Below are positions 34,169-44,137 of a stretch of DNA of 64,000 nt, in pieces. The translations under genes and the position numbers were made by a program. Every line of letters begins with the position of its first letter. Position 1 is the first letter of the stretch. The notes under the pieces were generated by a model, which was not told the origin of the DNA, searched no databases, and was given only the letters and a program-made list of their open reading frames with translations. This DNA comes from Cyclobacterium plantarum (lineage in GTDB: Bacteria > Bacteroidota > Bacteroidia > Cytophagales > Cyclobacteriaceae): the NCBI RefSeq assembly GCF_011290685.1, contig NZ_JAANYN010000001.1:62001-126000 (forward strand), read 5' to 3'.

Positions 34169-34854
34169 TGGATGAGGTTTCCTCCATTAGTTTGTATTTG
34201 GTTCCCACTCCAATAGGAAACCTGAAAGACATTACTTTACGGGCCCTGGATGTATTGAAAGAAGCAGATGTCATATTGGCGGAAGATACCAGGACTTCAG
34301 GAAAATTGCTCAAACATTTTGACATCAGGCGTCCATTGGAAAGCTATCACATCCATAACGAACATAAAAATGTTTCCCGTATTTTGGATAGGATGTCGGA
34401 CGGTATGGTTTTCGCATTGGTAACCGATGCAGGCACACCTGGTATTTCAGATCCCGGGTTTTTACTCGTAAGAGAAAGTATTGCTGCTGGTTTCGGAATT
34501 TGTAGTTTACCCGGGGCCACAGCCATTATCCCTGCACTCGTCAATTCCGGTCTACCAAACGATCGATTTGTATTTGAGGGTTTTTTGCCGCATAAAAAAG
34601 GCAGAAAAACCAGAATTGAATCTTTGATATCGGAAAGCCGGACCATGGTCTTTTATGAATCCCCTTATCGCCTGTTGAAAACCCTGCAACAGCTATCAGA
34701 AGCCTTTGGTCCCGAAAGGCAGGCCTGTGTGAGCCGAGAAATCACAAAATTGCATGAAGAAAATGTCAGGGGAAGTCTTATTGAGTTGTTAAATTACTAT
34801 CAGGAGCACACTTTAAAAGGGGAGATAGTACTTACTGTTGCCGGAAAAGAATAA
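34168..34854 (+). CDS. rsmI: 16S rRNA (cytidine1402-2'-O)-methyltransferase
   Basis: SAM-dependent enzyme that methylates C1402 in the ribosomal decoding centre. Tetrapyrrole-methylase fold motifs: LVPTPIGNLKDITLRALDVL, ILAEDTRTSGKLLKHF, VTDAGTPGISDPGF, SLPGATAIIPALVNSGLP, FEGFLPHKKGRK and FYESPYRL. 228 residues, slightly short at the C-terminus compared with E. coli, as in many Bacteroidota. Coupled to phhB and followed three bases later by the inositol monophosphatase gene. Confidence 0.95.
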   Translation: MDEVSSISLYLVPTPIGNLKDITLRALDVLKEADVILAEDTRTSGKLLKHFDIRRPLESYHIHNEHKNVSRILDRMSDGMVFALVTDAGTPGISDPGFLLVRESIAAGFGICSLPGATAIIPALVNSGLPNDRFVFEGFLPHKKGRKTRIESLISESRTMVFYESPYRLLKTLQQLSEAFGPERQACVSREITKLHEENVRGSLIELLNYYQEHTLKGEIVLTVAGKE

Positions 34855-34856
34855 AT

Positions 34857-35651
34857 ATGGATTTAGAAAAGATCAGTCAAAATGTTGCGGAACTTGCCCG
34901 GCAAGCCGGAGCTTTTATTCGGGAAGAGGGAGCGACTTTCAATAGGGATAAAGTGGAGCAAAAAGGCTTTAACGATTTGGTCTCCTACGTAGATAAAGGG
35001 GCTGAAGAATTGATAGTTCGGGGGTTAAGTAAAATTTTACCACATGCTGGTTTCATTACCGAGGAAGGCACTAAGACTGATTCTGGCAAAGAACTGACCT
35101 GGATTGTAGATCCCCTGGATGGCACCACCAATTTTGTACATGGTATTCCTGTGTATGCAGTTTCCATTGCGCTGGCAAATCGCAACGAAATTCTGGTGGG
35201 AGTGGTTTACGAGATCAATCTTGACGAGTGTTTTGTCGCGTACAAAGGATCCGTTTCCACTTGTAATGGTAGACCCATCGGGGTTAGTAAGTCAGTTCAC
35301 CTGGGTAATAGCCTGGTGGCTACCGGATTCCCCTATGATGCTGGAGGGAAAACCGACAAGTATTTAGACTTACTAAAGTTTTTCCTTCAAAACAGCCATG
35401 GATTAAGGCGGCTGGGTTCGGCTGCAGTTGATCTTTGCTATGTAGCCTGTGGTAGGGTGGAAGGCTATCTGGAATACAATTTACAATCCTATGATGTTGC
35501 TGCAGGGACCCTGATCGTCCAACAGGCCGGAGGAAAAGTAACGGATTTAAAGGGAGGTAGTGATTTTATTTTCGGACGACAAATACTGGCGAGCAACGGA
35601 AAAGTTCATAAAGAGCTGCTGGATGCCGTTCATGAGCATTTTGCATTTTAG
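34857..35651 (+). CDS. Inositol monophosphatase family protein
   Basis: 264 residues with the lithium-sensitive phosphatase metal site: FITEEGT (Glu), WIVDPLDGTTNFVHGIP (Asp-x-Leu-Asp-Gly-Thr-Thr), and YDVAAGTLIVQQAGGKVTD at the C-terminus. It hydrolyses inositol phosphate or a related sugar phosphate; bacterial SuhB members also help rRNA transcription, which cannot be judged here. Last gene of the compact run that starts with the DUF493 gene. Confidence 0.93.
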   Translation: MDLEKISQNVAELARQAGAFIREEGATFNRDKVEQKGFNDLVSYVDKGAEELIVRGLSKILPHAGFITEEGTKTDSGKELTWIVDPLDGTTNFVHGIPVYAVSIALANRNEILVGVVYEINLDECFVAYKGSVSTCNGRPIGVSKSVHLGNSLVATGFPYDAGGKTDKYLDLLKFFLQNSHGLRRLGSAAVDLCYVACGRVEGYLEYNLQSYDVAAGTLIVQQAGGKVTDLKGGSDFIFGRQILASNGKVHKELLDAVHEHFAF

Positions 35652-35873
35652 GAAGAAATATTTGACTATATAATATTGTGATTAAATGCAAAAAAGGTAA
35701 TTTGAAAAAAAATATTTCGCCTGTGAAAAAATAATTTGTATTTTCACTATAATTGATTAGCTTTCATTTACTTATAAGAGCAGACAATTTAACAAGCTGA
35801 TCACCCAGGTCTATCCCAGCTAAGACTGAAAGAAATTGTTGATTGCTGCTTATCAGTTTAACAATATATCAAG

Positions 35874-36482
35874 ATGAATATAGGAATTTTAGGTGGTACG
35901 AACCTGGCGACCAATTTGGGTAATAAATTTATCGGCAGAGGAATGGATGTGGTTTTTGGTGTGAGAGAAGGTTTTAGTACCAGAAAAGTGGAGTGGAAAA
36001 TACTCAAGATGCAAAACCACTATGTTTTGAATTATGCGGATGCCATATCAGCTTCCGATGTGGTGATCATTTGCTGTGAGAATGAGTTTTTACCCGTTGT
36101 TTGTGATTACCTGAAACAATACGGTTCCCCGGATAAGTTGTACATTGACAGTACCAATGGGGTGCATGATGAAAGTCTGGAATGTAATACTACCTATATC
36201 AGGGAAAAAACAGGATATCAAAGAATTTTTAAAGCTTTTAATAATTTAGGATTAGATTACCCTAAATCAGATCCTTTAGAATTGATTAAGGAAACTTATT
36301 TTTGTGGGGATAACACCAATGACAAGCAACTGTTAAAGAAGCTCATTGAGCTGATAGGTTTTAAAGCCATTGATGCGGGAATGATTAAAAATGCCTGTCT
36401 CCTCGAGGCGGTTTACCACCTCAGTAAGGAAATTTCGATGGCCAAATCCGGGGACTGCCATTTTAGACTGATGTCAGTTTGA
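35874..36482 (+). CDS. NAD(P)-binding, F420-reductase-like protein
   Basis: 202 residues with an N-terminal Rossmann turn MNIGILGGTNLATNLGNKF, then VVFGVREGFSTRK (typical phosphate-binding Arg region), SDVVIICCENEFLPVV and YIDSTNGVHDE, followed by IFKAFNNLG. The layout resembles NADPH-dependent F420 reductases and related DUF2520/ProC-like oxidoreductases. No F420 pathway is visible, so the substrate is unknown. Stands alone, preceded by an AT-rich leader of about 220 bp. Confidence 0.7.
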   Translation: MNIGILGGTNLATNLGNKFIGRGMDVVFGVREGFSTRKVEWKILKMQNHYVLNYADAISASDVVIICCENEFLPVVCDYLKQYGSPDKLYIDSTNGVHDESLECNTTYIREKTGYQRIFKAFNNLGLDYPKSDPLELIKETYFCGDNTNDKQLLKKLIELIGFKAIDAGMIKNACLLEAVYHLSKEISMAKSGDCHFRLMSV

Positions 36483-36637
36483 TATTATTGAATTTTATCG
36501 TAATTTTTTAGCCTGTACCAATTTCCTGCATGTGATCGGTATCGTTTTTGTGATAAATAATTCCGTATACCTTATTGGTAGAAATGCGTATATATCAAAG
36601 TGATTACGTATTGTAATTTTTAGAAAATTCTCCATTT

Positions 36638-39600
36638 ATGAAAAAGCTTTTGTTTATCGTTATTGCCGTATTTGCCATTCTGATGGTGGTACTGGCGGCA
36701 GTTCCTTATTTATTTAAGGATGAGATTTTTAACAAATTGGACCAGGAACTGGCGAAGACTGTAAACGCACAGGTCTATTATGATCGTGATATGCTCAGTC
36801 TGAGTGTTTTTAAGAATTTCCCGCAATTGACAGCCGGTATGGGTGAATTTGGAATCAAAGGGAACCCGCCATTCCAAAATGACACACTGGTCCATCTGGG
36901 AAGAATGCAGGTTGACCTGGATATCTGGTCTGTGATTTTTGATGACAACCCCAGTCTGAAAGGCCTTCACCTGCTGGATGGTGAAATTTATGTCAAGGTG
37001 CTGGAAGACGGAATGGCCAATTATGACATCATGTTTGAAACTGAAGAGGAGGAAGTAGAGGAACCCACTCCTTCCGCTTTTCAGTTGGGTATTGATTTGA
37101 TTGAGGTCCGCAACCTGAATTTTATCTATGATGACCGCAGCCTGGATTATATAATGGTTTTGTCAGAGATGAACCTGGAGGGTAGTGGTGAGCTCACCAC
37201 AGATGTCTACGACCTGGACCTGAGCGGTGGGGGAAATATTGTCAACCTCAGCTACGAAGGTATTGAATACCTCACAAAGAAGAAGATGACCATTGATTCG
37301 AAAATCAATGTGGACTTGAATGAGATGCGGTTTGCAGCCAAGGATGCTAATCTTACTCTCAATGAATTTGGTTTTGGAGTGGATGGATTTTTGGCCATGC
37401 CCGCTGACGATATAGAAGTAGACGTTCGTTTTAATGGCGATAACAATGATTTCAGGAGTGTGCTGTCTTTGGTCCCTGGGATTTACTCCGAATCTTTTCA
37501 GGATTTAAATACTTCGGGAGAAATGGATTTTTCCGGAATGGTCAAGGGAGTGTACAACGAGAGTTCCTTTCCGGCCTTCCAGTTTAACCTTAACATCGAT
37601 GATGGCATGTTTCAATACCCGGAACTTCCCAGACCCGTGCAGCATGTCAACATGGATTTGACGGTACTCAATGAATCAGGTAATCTGGATTATACATCTA
37701 TTAATCTCTCTAAATTTTCCCTGGAATTTGGAAACCAGCCTTTCATTGGTAGTTTTATGCTCAAAGACCTTGTCAACTATGAGATGGATGCCAAGCTTAA
37801 GGGAACATTGGACCTGTTAGAGATGACAGCTATTTTTCCTTTGGAAGACATGGAGTTAAAAGGTAGGTTGGCCATTGATGTTGATGCAGCTGGGAGGTAT
37901 GATACCCTTTCGGGGGAAATTCCAAAAATAGATGCTGAAGTTTCTCTTAGTGATGGATTTATCAAAAGCAATGCCTATCCAGCACCCCTGAATAATATAA
38001 ATGTGAAGGCCATGGCCTTGAATAAAACCGGTCAGATGAAGGATCTGACAGTGAATGTGTCTTCTTTTGGATTTGAATTGGAGGAGGAGACCATAACAGG
38101 GAAACTTTTAATCGATAATTTGGAAGCATTGAATTATGATTTTTCTATTCATGGTGCTTTAGATTTGGGAAAGATTGCTTCTATTTTACCTCTGGAGGAA
38201 ATGGTTTTGGAGGGAAGAATCCAGGCTGATATAGACGCAAGTGGAAGTTATGAGGCGATTGAAAAGAAACGGTTTAATCAATTGGCCACAAGTGGTGAAT
38301 TGAAAGTAAGTGATTTTTACTTTGCAGATCCGGAGTATCCCCAGGGAATACGCATTCATGAAGCCAGTACTGAGTTTGGTCCACAGGCCATCCAGCTTTC
38401 TTCCATGGATGCCAGATTTGGGAAAAGCCCGGTCCAGGCCAATGGGACCTTGTCCAATTACATGGCTTACCTTCTGGGTGAAGCCGGACAGGAATTGAAA
38501 GGTGATCTCAACCTTTATTCCAGCAATTTCAATGTCAATGAGTGGATGACGGATTCGGAAGATGCTGATGCAGATACTACATCCCTGGAATTGGTGGCAT
38601 TACCAGCCAATATTGATTTTAGGATGAAAGTAGAAGCGGATCGTATTACCTATGACAACCTTACCCTTGAAGATGCCAGCGGGAGCATGCACCTTAAAGA
38701 TGCTGTACTGCGATTGGAAGGATTCAAGACAAAAACTCTTGGTGGATCTCTTGCTTTTGATGGTTCTTACACTACCAGAGATATCCTGCACCCTTCCTTT
38801 GATATGACACTGGACATTAGCAGCCTGGGGGTTCAGGAGGCTTTCCAGTCATTTGTAACGGTTCGGGCATTCGCGCCCATTGCACAACATGTTACCGGTA
38901 ATTTTTCAACGAAGTTTTCATTTTCCGGGTTATTGGGTCAGGATATGATGCCGGTATTGTCTAGCCTGGATGGAAAAGGCCTCATTCGACTTGCCGAAAC
39001 AGCCATCAGGGATAGTCCTCTTATTCAGGGGATTACCAGCATTACCAAACTGAACGATGCTGCCACCCTGCGATTGAAACCCTTGAATATCAGCGCTGAA
39101 ATCGTCGATGGGATGTTGAATATCGCCCCCTTTGAGTTACAACTTTGGGATTACCCTACAAGGATTCAGGGAAGTACCGGTTTCGATGGTAGAATCAACT
39201 ATCTGGTGGCAGTAGATGTTCCAGCCAATAAATTCGGTTCGCAAATCAACAACCTTGTATCTGGAGCTTTAGGAACAGACCTTTCCAATACAACCATTCC
39301 ACTGGCTTTCAATGTTGGGGGTAGTTACAATAAACCTCAGGTAAGCCTGGCCTCTGCTGATAATTTGGAAAGCTACCTTGCAAATACCTTGAAAAACAGG
39401 TTGACCAATGAAAAGGAAAATGTTCAGGAACAAATTGCTGCTGAATTTAAAGCCAAGGAAGATAGCCTGAAACAGGAAATCAGTGAGAAGGCTCGTGTGG
39501 CCAGGGATAGTGTGGAAAAGGAAGCGGAAAAACTAATTGAATCATCTAAGGAAAAAGCAGTGGATGAAGTTAAAAACTTGTTAAAAGGGTTTACCAACAG

Positions 39601-39640
39601 GAAGAAAACAGCTGAACCAGAAAAATCAAACCCGGAATAA
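36638..39640 (+). CDS. Large AsmA-like envelope protein
   Basis: 1000 residues. An N-terminal membrane anchor (LLFIVIAVFAILMVVLAAVPYL) is followed by long beta-rich repeats of the AsmA/YhdP/Vps13-like groove type, for example LVHLGRMQVDLDIWSVIFDDNPSLKGLHLLDGE split over two strands and repeated METAIF..ELKGRLAIDVDAAG-type units around 390-560. The C-terminal AsmA domain (GLIRLAETAIRDSPLIQGITS, LNISAEIVDGMLNIAPFEL) is followed by a charged coiled coil (about 920-985). The family is thought to move phospholipids between inner and outer membrane. Convergent with the AEC gene, with only two bases between the stops. Confidence 0.85.
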   Translation: MKKLLFIVIAVFAILMVVLAAVPYLFKDEIFNKLDQELAKTVNAQVYYDRDMLSLSVFKNFPQLTAGMGEFGIKGNPPFQNDTLVHLGRMQVDLDIWSVIFDDNPSLKGLHLLDGEIYVKVLEDGMANYDIMFETEEEEVEEPTPSAFQLGIDLIEVRNLNFIYDDRSLDYIMVLSEMNLEGSGELTTDVYDLDLSGGGNIVNLSYEGIEYLTKKKMTIDSKINVDLNEMRFAAKDANLTLNEFGFGVDGFLAMPADDIEVDVRFNGDNNDFRSVLSLVPGIYSESFQDLNTSGEMDFSGMVKGVYNESSFPAFQFNLNIDDGMFQYPELPRPVQHVNMDLTVLNESGNLDYTSINLSKFSLEFGNQPFIGSFMLKDLVNYEMDAKLKGTLDLLEMTAIFPLEDMELKGRLAIDVDAAGRYDTLSGEIPKIDAEVSLSDGFIKSNAYPAPLNNINVKAMALNKTGQMKDLTVNVSSFGFELEEETITGKLLIDNLEALNYDFSIHGALDLGKIASILPLEEMVLEGRIQADIDASGSYEAIEKKRFNQLATSGELKVSDFYFADPEYPQGIRIHEASTEFGPQAIQLSSMDARFGKSPVQANGTLSNYMAYLLGEAGQELKGDLNLYSSNFNVNEWMTDSEDADADTTSLELVALPANIDFRMKVEADRITYDNLTLEDASGSMHLKDAVLRLEGFKTKTLGGSLAFDGSYTTRDILHPSFDMTLDISSLGVQEAFQSFVTVRAFAPIAQHVTGNFSTKFSFSGLLGQDMMPVLSSLDGKGLIRLAETAIRDSPLIQGITSITKLNDAATLRLKPLNISAEIVDGMLNIAPFELQLWDYPTRIQGSTGFDGRINYLVAVDVPANKFGSQINNLVSGALGTDLSNTTIPLAFNVGGSYNKPQVSLASADNLESYLANTLKNRLTNEKENVQEQIAAEFKAKEDSLKQEISEKARVARDSVEKEAEKLIESSKEKAVDEVKNLLKGFTNRKKTAEPEKSNPE

Positions 39641-39642
39641 TC

Positions 39643-40566
39643 TTATCGAAGATATTCCAATAGGTAATACCAGCCTGCCAAAGTAAAAAATGACAGGGGT
39701 ATGCCTATGCCTACCAGGAGCGAAGCAAGTTTTGGCCTGAGGTTAAAGTTAGTTGCGATGATGGATGAGGTAATCATGGAAGCCATGCCAGCTTCCATGA
39801 CACTTACCTTAAAAATAAGGTTTTGCCCAGGAGTACCCCCAAGTATCCAGAAATAGATCAGAAAAATCACCAGGGGAATCAGAAACAGTTTATGCGCTAA
39901 ACCAAACCAAAGGAAATTGTCTCTGATATCTTGAGGCCTGATTTTGATTTGCAGCCCTACAGCGATCAATGCTATCGGTGTAAGGGTAGCAGAAAAACTC
40001 CTCAGAACATGTTCTACTATTCCCCTGATCTCCACTTGAAGCAGGTTGAGCAACAAGGCCAAAATAAAAAATAAGAAGGGTGGGAAAAGCAGCATTTTCT
40101 TAGAAATATCTCTTTTACGCATTTTTTCTTCACCATAGATGGAAGCCACAATGATGGCCAGACTGCTAACCACCAGAAATGATCCCGGCTGATCTACCAA
40201 AACAGCAATTTTCAAGCCCTCAATGCCATAAATTGCTTCTATGATAGGATAACCAACAAATCCTGTATTGGATAGGCCCCCACATATGATCAGGCAACCA
40301 ATGGTATTTCTTTTCCAGTCAAATTTTTTTCCCAGGTAACCAAAAAGTAACCAGCTTAGGGAAAAAACAATCCAGGCTACAGAAATGGGCAAAAGTAGGG
40401 AAAAGCTGAGCTCCAGTTTGGAAATATGGAGCAGGGAAACGGCAGGCAGCACCACATAAATCAAGTAAGCATTAAGGGCTTTGGGGGCATCAGTGGGAAA
40501 CTCCCGGATCCTTTGCAGTGAGATGCCCACCAAAATAGAAATGATAACAAGTAGTATGTTGGCCAT
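39643..40566 (-). CDS. AEC (auxin efflux carrier) family transporter
   Basis: 307 residues with about ten membrane helices. Family features: LNAYLIYVVLPAVSLLHIS near the N-terminus, GCLIICGGLSNTGFVGYPII (the conserved Asn-Thr-Gly-Phe), QPGSFLVVSSLAI, LTPIALIAVGLQI and EAGMASMITSSIIATNFNL. Bacterial members carry carboxylates such as malate or other anions; the substrate is not readable. Convergent with the AsmA-like gene and upstream of no same-strand partner. Confidence 0.9.
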   Translation of the reverse strand: MANILLVIISILVGISLQRIREFPTDAPKALNAYLIYVVLPAVSLLHISKLELSFSLLLPISVAWIVFSLSWLLFGYLGKKFDWKRNTIGCLIICGGLSNTGFVGYPIIEAIYGIEGLKIAVLVDQPGSFLVVSSLAIIVASIYGEEKMRKRDISKKMLLFPPFLFFILALLLNLLQVEIRGIVEHVLRSFSATLTPIALIAVGLQIKIRPQDIRDNFLWFGLAHKLFLIPLVIFLIYFWILGGTPGQNLIFKVSVMEAGMASMITSSIIATNFNLRPKLASLLVGIGIPLSFFTLAGWYYLLEYLR

Positions 40567-40638
40567 GGGTAGATATAGGTTCCAAAATTAGATGAATGCG
40601 CAGGAAATACCCACTACAGGTTAAAAAAGGCTGGAAAA

Positions 40639-41010
40639 TCAGATGTATCCAAAATGAGCTCTTTTTTGATTGAAATAAGCCTTCAGTTCAGGATACAATT
40701 TGCTTTCGGCAACAGGGATTCCCTTCAATGTTTGATTGATATTGCCCATTTCTGATTCAGGATCTACTTCAAGGGACTCTACCAGCAAAATAAGTTCTTG
40801 AAGGGGAAGGGGTCCATCGCTGTATTCTGGCTTGGTTTTGTATTCATTTCCGTAAAAGTCAATGATTTCGAAGAAAATTTCACCATCTAGTGCAGTGGCA
40901 AAAATACAGATTTCTTCTCCCCATTGACTTTCCGGGTAGGTTAGTTTGACCAAAAGTGAACTTGCTCCTGTTCCGTTAAAGTATGTTTCCGGTTTGTAAT
41001 CGAAATTCAT
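40639..41010 (-). CDS. Hypothetical soluble protein (123 aa)
   Basis: Acidic protein without signal peptide or membrane helix. It begins MNFDYKPETYFNGTGASSLL, has WGEEICIFATALDGEIFFEIIDFYGNEY and ends FNQKRAHFGYI. Predicted alpha/beta. It ends 72 bp before the AEC start in the same orientation. No family recognised; the composition and codon use look like a genuine gene. Confidence 0.7.
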   Translation of the reverse strand: MNFDYKPETYFNGTGASSLLVKLTYPESQWGEEICIFATALDGEIFFEIIDFYGNEYKTKPEYSDGPLPLQELILLVESLEVDPESEMGNINQTLKGIPVAESKLYPELKAYFNQKRAHFGYI

Positions 41011-41113
41011 CTTGTGACAAATATAGGAGATTTACCAGCTAATCCGAAATGAAAAATCATTTCAAGTTAAAAGTTAGTCAAGACTAAATAAAATATAAGA
41101 CATATCTTTCATT

Positions 41114-41148
41114 TTTGTTGTTCAGTCAGGTAATATTGTTTAAATTTG
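41114..41148 (+). promoter_or_regulatory. Strong Bacteroidetes-type promoter for the His-rich/TonB pair
   Basis: TTG at 41118, exactly 20 nt, then TAAATTTG. Both elements fit consensus, and the predicted start site lies about 12 nt before the TTG start codon of the His-rich gene, which supports that start. Confidence 0.75.
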
Positions 41149-41167
41149 GGCATTAGCACTGGATACA

Positions 41168-41545
41168 TTGAGATTTATCAGAAAAATATTGCCCCCTGTA
41201 AGCTTTGGACTATTGGTCCTGGTTCATCTGATGCTTCTCAATAGTGTGGTTTTTTACCACGAGCATGATCTGGAAACCGGGGAAACCATCAGGCATGCAC
41301 ATCCTTTTTTATCTGAAGAAGAGGAGCAAAACAGGGAGCATTCAGAAAATGAGCTCATCCTGTTGGACATGCTTACCCATGCCCAATTCTTTGTTCCGGA
41401 AATCTGGGGTTTTATTGCTGAAGTAAGCGGGGTATTTGAGGTTCCCAGTCCGTTTATCCTTCTTGAAAGTCCTGGTCTTCAGATCAGGGAAAAGTTATCT
41501 CTTAGAGGTCCTCCATTGTTTTTTTCCATTTCTTCTATGCCCTGA
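41168..41545 (+). CDS. Small His-rich membrane protein upstream of a TonB receptor
   Basis: 125 residues starting with TTG; no ATG lies nearby and the promoter spacing supports TTG. One membrane helix or signal (about 11-29), then a clustered metal-type motif HEHDLETGETIRHAHPF (His 31, 33, 43, 45) and an acidic stretch SEEEEQNREHSENE. The C-terminus holds LSLRGPPLFF, an RGPP motif I associate with small proteins next to TonB receptors in Bacteroidota. A role in sensing or handing over a metal (Zn or Cu) to the receptor system is a guess from the histidines and position. Confidence 0.7.
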   Translation: MRFIRKILPPVSFGLLVLVHLMLLNSVVFYHEHDLETGETIRHAHPFLSEEEEQNREHSENELILLDMLTHAQFFVPEIWGFIAEVSGVFEVPSPFILLESPGLQIREKLSLRGPPLFFSISSMP

Positions 41546-41643
41546 TATTGGTTAGGGCATGTCAGGACTCACCTTTTAAAGGCTATCCCTAGCGGAAAGC
41601 GATTTTGGGGGTGGTTCATTCTTTAATTCACAAAACAAAAAAC

Positions 41644-43914
41644 ATGAAAATTATACTATCCCTGATGGTAGGCCTTTCCATTGGCCTTTCCACTGTTCAG
41701 GGGCAAAATAATGCCGTTTCCGGTACTATCAAGGATGCTGAAACCAATTTGCCTTTACCCGGGGTTACCGTTTTTATTCCAGAATTAAGCAGGGGGACCG
41801 TTTCTGATGAACAGGGCTGGTTTTCGGTGGGTAATCTTCCGTCCAGGAGCCTTACTTTTCAGTTTTCCTTCCTGGGATATGCTACCGAATTGTCCAAGGT
41901 AAATCCTTCCAGGCAAGAGGATCCCCTTGTAATGGCTATGGAGTCTGCAACGACCACTGTAGATGAAGTGGTGGTGTCCGGAGTGTATGTGATGGGTAGA
42001 GAAAGTTCCCCTATTTCAATTGAAAAAGTTAACAGGGGAGCTATTTTAAAGAATCCTGCACCCAGTCTGATGACAGCTTTGGCCAAAACACCTGGAGTTA
42101 GCGAGGTATCTTTAGGTCCAGGTATCAGCAAACCGGTTATAAGGGGATTGTCCTTTAGCCGGGTTTTGTCTGTTTACCAGGGAGCCAGGTTCGAAAACCA
42201 GCAATGGGGAGCAGACCATGGCTTGGGACTGACGGAGACTGGTCTTTCTGGTGTAGAAATCATCAAAGGGCCGGCATCCATCATTTACGGTTCAGGAGCC
42301 ATGGCTGGAGTAGTTAACCTTATAGAAGACCCTGATGCGGCTTCAGGCGAAATAGCCGGAGATGTGAATCTCCGCATGTATGGCAATTCCCTGGGCCGAC
42401 GCCTCGAGACAGGAGTTAAAGGAGCAGGAGAAAAAGGGTTTTTCTGGTCTGTCAGAGGAGCAGCCGAGTCCCATGCAGACTATTTGGATGGCTCAGGGAA
42501 GACGGTAGGAAATACCCGATTCAACACCGAAAACATCAAAGCAGGTTTGGGAATTCGAAAAAATTGGGGAGATACCCGGTTGAGGTACACTTATCTGAAA
42601 CAGGAATTGGGTATTTTGGACGAAAACAACCAGGAAATATTGGTTACCAGCCGCAATGACAGAAGTCCTCAATTGCCATTTCAGCAGGTTGCTGATCACT
42701 TCCTCAATTCGGAAACCAATTTATTTCTGGGAGAAGATAAAATAAAGGCGACTTTTGGATACCATTGGAATTTCAGGGAGGAGACAGAGGAGGATTTTGA
42801 CCAGGTAGACCTGGGGCTCAGGCAGACCAATTTCATGTACGATATCAAGTACTATAAGTCCCTTAATCAGGATACCGAAACCATATTCGGCATACAGGGA
42901 TTTTACCTGAATACCAATAATGATGTAAATGCTGCAGAAATATTGATTCCTGATGCGACAAAAGATGACCGTTCGGCCTATGCCCTGATCAATTATGCCA
43001 ATGCCAAATGGGTTTTGCAGGGTGGTATCCGGTATGATTACCGCAAGGTCACTGCCGATGCCAGCGGAGCCAATTTTATTGATTATGGTTTTGAACTGCC
43101 TGGTTTACCAGAGGATCGGATGCTCAGCAGGTCTTTTGATGGATTGACGGCAAGTGGAGGCGCTACTTTCAGGCCCTCTGATAAATGGAGGTTTAGGTTA
43201 AATGTAGCTTCAGGCTTCCGGGCTCCTGATTTGGCGGAGCTTTATTCCAATGGCCCCCATCCCGGGACAGCAAGATTTGAGCGGGGAAGTGCAGGTTTTG
43301 AACGGGAGCAGAACATACAATCCGATCTGGGAATCAGGTACAGGTCTGACGATTTCTCCTTGTCATTGGAGGGTTTTTACAATGTGGTTAACAATTATAT
43401 TTATTTTGCTCCCACCAACGAAAAAGTGGGGGACTTGACCGTTTGGAGTTTTGAGCAGGACAATGCCAGACTGTTTGGGGGAGAGGCTTTTCTGGAACTT
43501 CATCCTGCGGCAGTTCCCTGGCTTACCGGAAACACTTCTTACAGTATCGTCATAGGCAGGAGGCAGTCTGATCAGTCTTACCTGCCCTATATACCAGCTT
43601 TTCGCTGGAATCAGGACCTGAATGTAAGTTTAAATAGCATAGGGAAGTTATTGAATCCCTATATAAACCTGACAGGAAGTTTGGTATTGGATCAAAACCG
43701 TCCTGCGCCACTGGAGGATGCCACCCCTGGGTATTACCTTATGGGTGTTCATTTGGGAAGTGGCTTCCAAATTTGGCAACAGGAGATGAATGTATTTGTA
43801 TCAGCAAATAATGTATTGAACACCAACTATCTGGACCATATGTCCTTATACAGACCCTTCGGTATAAATCAAATAGGCAGAAACATCTCTTTGAACCTTC
43901 AGTTTAAATTTTGA
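41644..43914 (+). CDS. TonB-dependent outer membrane receptor
   Basis: 756 residues. Signal peptide ending VQGQ, then a carboxypeptidase-regulatory-like domain (GTIKDAETNLPLPGVTVFIPE), a TonB-box-like stretch near TVDEVVVSGVY, the plug domain (TALAKTPGVSEVSLGP, RVLSVYQGARFENQQWGADHG, GVEIIKGPASIIYGSGAMAGVVNL) and a 22-strand-type barrel ending LNLQFKF with a terminal Phe. The plug resembles metal/haem receptors rather than SusC. It lies about 100 bp after the His-rich gene, same strand. The start chosen gives a proper signal peptide. The ligand is unknown; metal uptake is inferred. Confidence 0.9.
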   Translation: MKIILSLMVGLSIGLSTVQGQNNAVSGTIKDAETNLPLPGVTVFIPELSRGTVSDEQGWFSVGNLPSRSLTFQFSFLGYATELSKVNPSRQEDPLVMAMESATTTVDEVVVSGVYVMGRESSPISIEKVNRGAILKNPAPSLMTALAKTPGVSEVSLGPGISKPVIRGLSFSRVLSVYQGARFENQQWGADHGLGLTETGLSGVEIIKGPASIIYGSGAMAGVVNLIEDPDAASGEIAGDVNLRMYGNSLGRRLETGVKGAGEKGFFWSVRGAAESHADYLDGSGKTVGNTRFNTENIKAGLGIRKNWGDTRLRYTYLKQELGILDENNQEILVTSRNDRSPQLPFQQVADHFLNSETNLFLGEDKIKATFGYHWNFREETEEDFDQVDLGLRQTNFMYDIKYYKSLNQDTETIFGIQGFYLNTNNDVNAAEILIPDATKDDRSAYALINYANAKWVLQGGIRYDYRKVTADASGANFIDYGFELPGLPEDRMLSRSFDGLTASGGATFRPSDKWRFRLNVASGFRAPDLAELYSNGPHPGTARFERGSAGFEREQNIQSDLGIRYRSDDFSLSLEGFYNVVNNYIYFAPTNEKVGDLTVWSFEQDNARLFGGEAFLELHPAAVPWLTGNTSYSIVIGRRQSDQSYLPYIPAFRWNQDLNVSLNSIGKLLNPYINLTGSLVLDQNRPAPLEDATPGYYLMGVHLGSGFQIWQQEMNVFVSANNVLNTNYLDHMSLYRPFGINQIGRNISLNLQFKF

Positions 43915-44137
43915 CCTGAAAATTAGGGAAGCATAAGCTAAATTTCAATTCTCCTTCCATCTAATGGGGGAGGAATATAATTATTGATTTTAATACCAAT
44001 CAAAATGAAAAGACAATTGGATTATAGATAGTTTAGAAGTAATTTTGGCATTCGAATTTGAATTAAACCTGTTTGCATATGCCAGACCTTACCGCATTTG
44101 GCTGAGGTTTGCAGCGCTAAAATGACAAGATCATTAC

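Noticed and set aside
43668-43682. CCTGACAGGAAG in the TonB receptor gene, similar to the palindrome arm
   Set aside because: Short partial match without an inverted partner; chance in coding sequence.
43915-44137. Possible riboswitch upstream of glyA
   Set aside because: I could not find paired stems or glycine, SAM or folate aptamer motifs; only a weak CTCC/GGAG pairing.
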